From JARBAU01 sp029237525 (lineage in GTDB: Archaea > Thermoproteota > Nitrososphaeria > Nitrososphaerales > Nitrososphaeraceae), in NCBI GenBank assembly GCA_036555705.1, contig DATBKT010000087.1, forward strand, positions 124,001 through 188,000: 64,000 bases of DNA. Direction: 5' to 3'. The translations under genes and the position numbers were made by a program. The first letter of the stretch is position 1; each line of letters opens with the position of its first letter. The notes under the pieces were generated by a model. The model was not told the DNA's origin and searched no databases. It worked only from the letters and a program-made list of their open reading frames with translations. Below are positions 62,392-64,000 of this stretch, in pieces.

Positions 62392-63583
62392 ACAGTTTGA
62401 ACCCAAGTCTAAAAGCGACAGATTCAGTTTTGTGACGGAAGAATTACGTCATATAAATAAGGCAAGCCTTTACAGGAAACTTAACGTAATCAATACCGAT
62501 AAACTTTCGACAATTGTTGTAAACGGATCTGTGGAGTCAATTAACTTATCCTCCAATGATTATCTTGGTCTGTCCAGAAATAAAGCAGTGTTAAAAGCTA
62601 CCGTCAACAATTTATGTCAAATATCACAATGTAGTTCTAGGTTAATCGCTGGAAATAGTGATGAGTTGGATCAGTTGGAGAAAAAACTGGCAGATCATCG
62701 TAAGTCTGACAAAACACTAATCTATCCAAGCGGTTATATGGCAAACCTCGGTGTCATATCGACATTAGCCAATAAATCAACTACGATTTACAGTGACGAG
62801 TACAATCATGCTAGTATAATAGACGGCTGTAGGCTTAGTGGAGCGCGAATCGTAATTTATAGACATAATGATTTGGACCACCTTGACCAGCTTATTCGTA
62901 AGAGCACTTCAGATAGAAAGATTTTCGTCACTGAGACGATCTTTAGTATGGATGGCGATCAATCCGACCTAAGGGCGATTCATGAATTAGCCCGTCGTCA
63001 TAATGCTATAACCGTAGTTGATGACTCACATGGAGACTTCATTTACGATGACAGAGGGAAACTCGCCTTGGAAGGCATAAATTCAGTAGATGTCTATATT
63101 AGTAGCTTGAGTAAGGCTCTAGGCTGTTTTGGAGGATATGTGTCTGCATCTAGACAAGTTATAGAATTCTTGATAAACAGATCTAGGTCATTCATTTATT
63201 CCACTAGCTTACCTTCGCATTTATGTTCTGCTGCGTTAGCGGCTATCCCAATAGCAGAACAAGGTGACTTACAAGAACTGCTAATGAAAAAGATTACCTT
63301 CTTTTCTTCCAAAGTAGATAGTATGGGTTTTGGCAATGTCAGACCTAAATCTAGATTCCGAAGCCAAATAGTCCCAATCGTTGTAGGTGATGAGAAAAAA
63401 ACGGTGGAGTTCTCAAAGCTTCTTCTTTCAGCGGGTATTTTCATTCAATCAATACGATACCCTACAGTTCAATTTGGCAAGGCACGATTGAGGGCTTCAA
63501 TTACCACATCGTTAGACACGAAGCAATTGAAAATCGCTTTAGAGAAAATTGAAGCAATTGCTCGAAAATTAAATATAATTTAG
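62375..63583 (+). CDS. bioF: 8-amino-7-oxononanoate synthase (KAPA synthase)
   Basis: PLP enzyme condensing pimeloyl-CoA/ACP with alanine. 402 aa; TTG start overlapping bioB by 17 bp. INLSSNDYLGLS, the HASIIDGCRLSGA loop, VVDDSHG and the PLP-Lys247 (SSLSKALGCFGGY) are present. An alpha-oxoamine synthase of other substrate (e.g. 2-amino-3-ketobutyrate ligase) is unlikely given the operon. Confidence 0.94.
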   Translation: MVLRPRQFEPKSKSDRFSFVTEELRHINKASLYRKLNVINTDKLSTIVVNGSVESINLSSNDYLGLSRNKAVLKATVNNLCQISQCSSRLIAGNSDELDQLEKKLADHRKSDKTLIYPSGYMANLGVISTLANKSTTIYSDEYNHASIIDGCRLSGARIVIYRHNDLDHLDQLIRKSTSDRKIFVTETIFSMDGDQSDLRAIHELARRHNAITVVDDSHGDFIYDDRGKLALEGINSVDVYISSLSKALGCFGGYVSASRQVIEFLINRSRSFIYSTSLPSHLCSAALAAIPIAEQGDLQELLMKKITFFSSKVDSMGFGNVRPKSRFRSQIVPIVVGDEKKTVEFSKLLLSAGIFIQSIRYPTVQFGKARLRASITTSLDTKQLKIALEKIEAIARKLNII

Positions 63584-63712
63584 CATTTTTTGTGCGTTCA
63601 CCATATTGTCATTTGTAATATCTTGTGCCAAAGGTTTAACTATGGAACATCTAGATTTACTCATCCATTGCATAAATCTTTCAAAACTCGAATTTAGAAA
63701 GAAAGAATTTAA

Positions 63713-64000
63713 TTGTTCTCAGTGTACGCTATTTTATTGAATGAACTAACGTACAAGATCAGGGCGACGGACCTCCAAGATAAGGACCTTAGGTTCTATT
63801 TCAGTACACTTACAACCGATATGATAGTATTCGGACTGAAGTTCGCTTACCAGCGAATGAAGGCTCAGTCCGGCGGCTATTTGATACCTGGAAGAAAAAG
63901 CAAAGTGAAGAGGGAGACATTGCTATTGACTCCTGACCAGGCAGCCTGGAGACTTTCAAATTGGAAAACAATGATCCAAAGCTACAGGCGTATGGGTTAT
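63713..64000 (+). CDS. Partial unrecognised ORF at the right edge
   Basis: Open frame of 96 codons from TTG 63713 (or TTG 63737) to the window end. The product (LNELTYKIRATDLQDKDLRF... SNWKTMIQSYRRMGY) is basic and looks soluble; no known motif. It follows bioF by 129 bp on the same strand. It cannot be classified from this portion and could also belong to an element rather than the biotin group. Confidence 0.45.
   Translation, partial: MFSVYAILLNELTYKIRATDLQDKDLRFYFSTLTTDMIVFGLKFAYQRMKAQSGGYLIPGRKSKVKRETLLLTPDQAAWRLSNWKTMIQSYRRMGY

Noticed and set aside
63642..63740. 32-codon ATG frame after bioF with a C-x2-C
   Set aside because: Overlaps the longer right-edge frame in another phase; a two-Cys motif alone is not evidence.
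1..64000. CRISPR arrays, cas genes, restriction or abortive-infection genes
   Set aside because: No direct-repeat/spacer pattern and no matching protein motifs were found on either strand.

Overview
This window is a stretch of archaeal chromosome, most probably from a soil-type ammonia-oxidising thaumarchaeon (Nitrososphaerales, in the Nitrososphaera/Nitrosocosmicus range). The archaeal signs are a ribosomal-protein operon containing rnp1 and S4e, a proteasome alpha subunit, SRP19, Gar1, archaeal-type ProRS with a C-terminal zinc domain, archaeal apgM, a ThiD-ThiN fusion, coenzyme F420 genes, several intron-bearing tRNAs, frequent TTG starts and TATA boxes 25-30 bp before start codons. The folate one-carbon genes, biotin genes, archaeosortase-like protein and DedA-type protein fit the thaumarchaeal assignment. 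That assignment is inferred from gene content; there is no rRNA or amo gene here to prove it.

Layout. 1-2364 (minus): a run of HAD phosphatase, cofE, tusA and a cut-off cysteine synthase. 2545-6640 (plus): a small four-Cys protein, proS, a DedA-like membrane protein and an inositol-monophosphatase-family enzyme. 6654-7001: tRNA-Asp and tRNA-Lys, both with introns. 7057-18766 is a mixed accessory zone: a decayed integrase beside tRNA-Lys, an exported protein, a polytopic membrane protein, a DUF99 gene with a damaged 5' end, an archaeosortase-like protein with Ser at the catalytic Cys position, then core genes (TIM-barrel isomerase, pyrD, gar1, srp19, an HtrA-like protease), then a frameshifted membrane protein, a tiny ribbon-helix-helix gene, an insertion sequence with a nonsense codon, and an orphan gene whose 3' end overlaps it.

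19275-42586 holds most of de novo purine synthesis (purD, purN, purK, purE, purF, purL, purQ, purS, purC) with folate one-carbon genes (5-formyl-THF cyclo-ligase, folD) next to purN. Between them lie a metallo-beta-lactamase nuclease, F420-dependent oxidoreductase, COG2522 regulator, apgM, GalT-like protein, nucleotidyltransferase, thiDN, PIN-ATPase, SDR and small conserved proteins. tRNA-Thr lies before purC.

42625-53402 runs from a DUF371 protein through psmA, a redoxin and a SPOUT methyltransferase into the ribosomal operon L3-L4-L23-S19-L22-S3-L29-Rnp1-S17-L14-L24-S4e-L5-S14-S8-L6. L2 is not in its usual place between L23 and S19. tRNA-Asn, with an intron beside the D arm, follows.

53872-57988 (minus) contains a compact four-gene operon: nucleotidyltransferase, F420-type oxidoreductase, thiolase, DUF35 zinc-ribbon/OB protein. 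This is the best candidate here for an uncharacterised pathway. 58254-63583 is a biotin cluster (bioD diverging from bioA, then bioB-bioF) with a serine recombinase lodged between bioA and bioB. The window closes in an unrecognised partial ORF.
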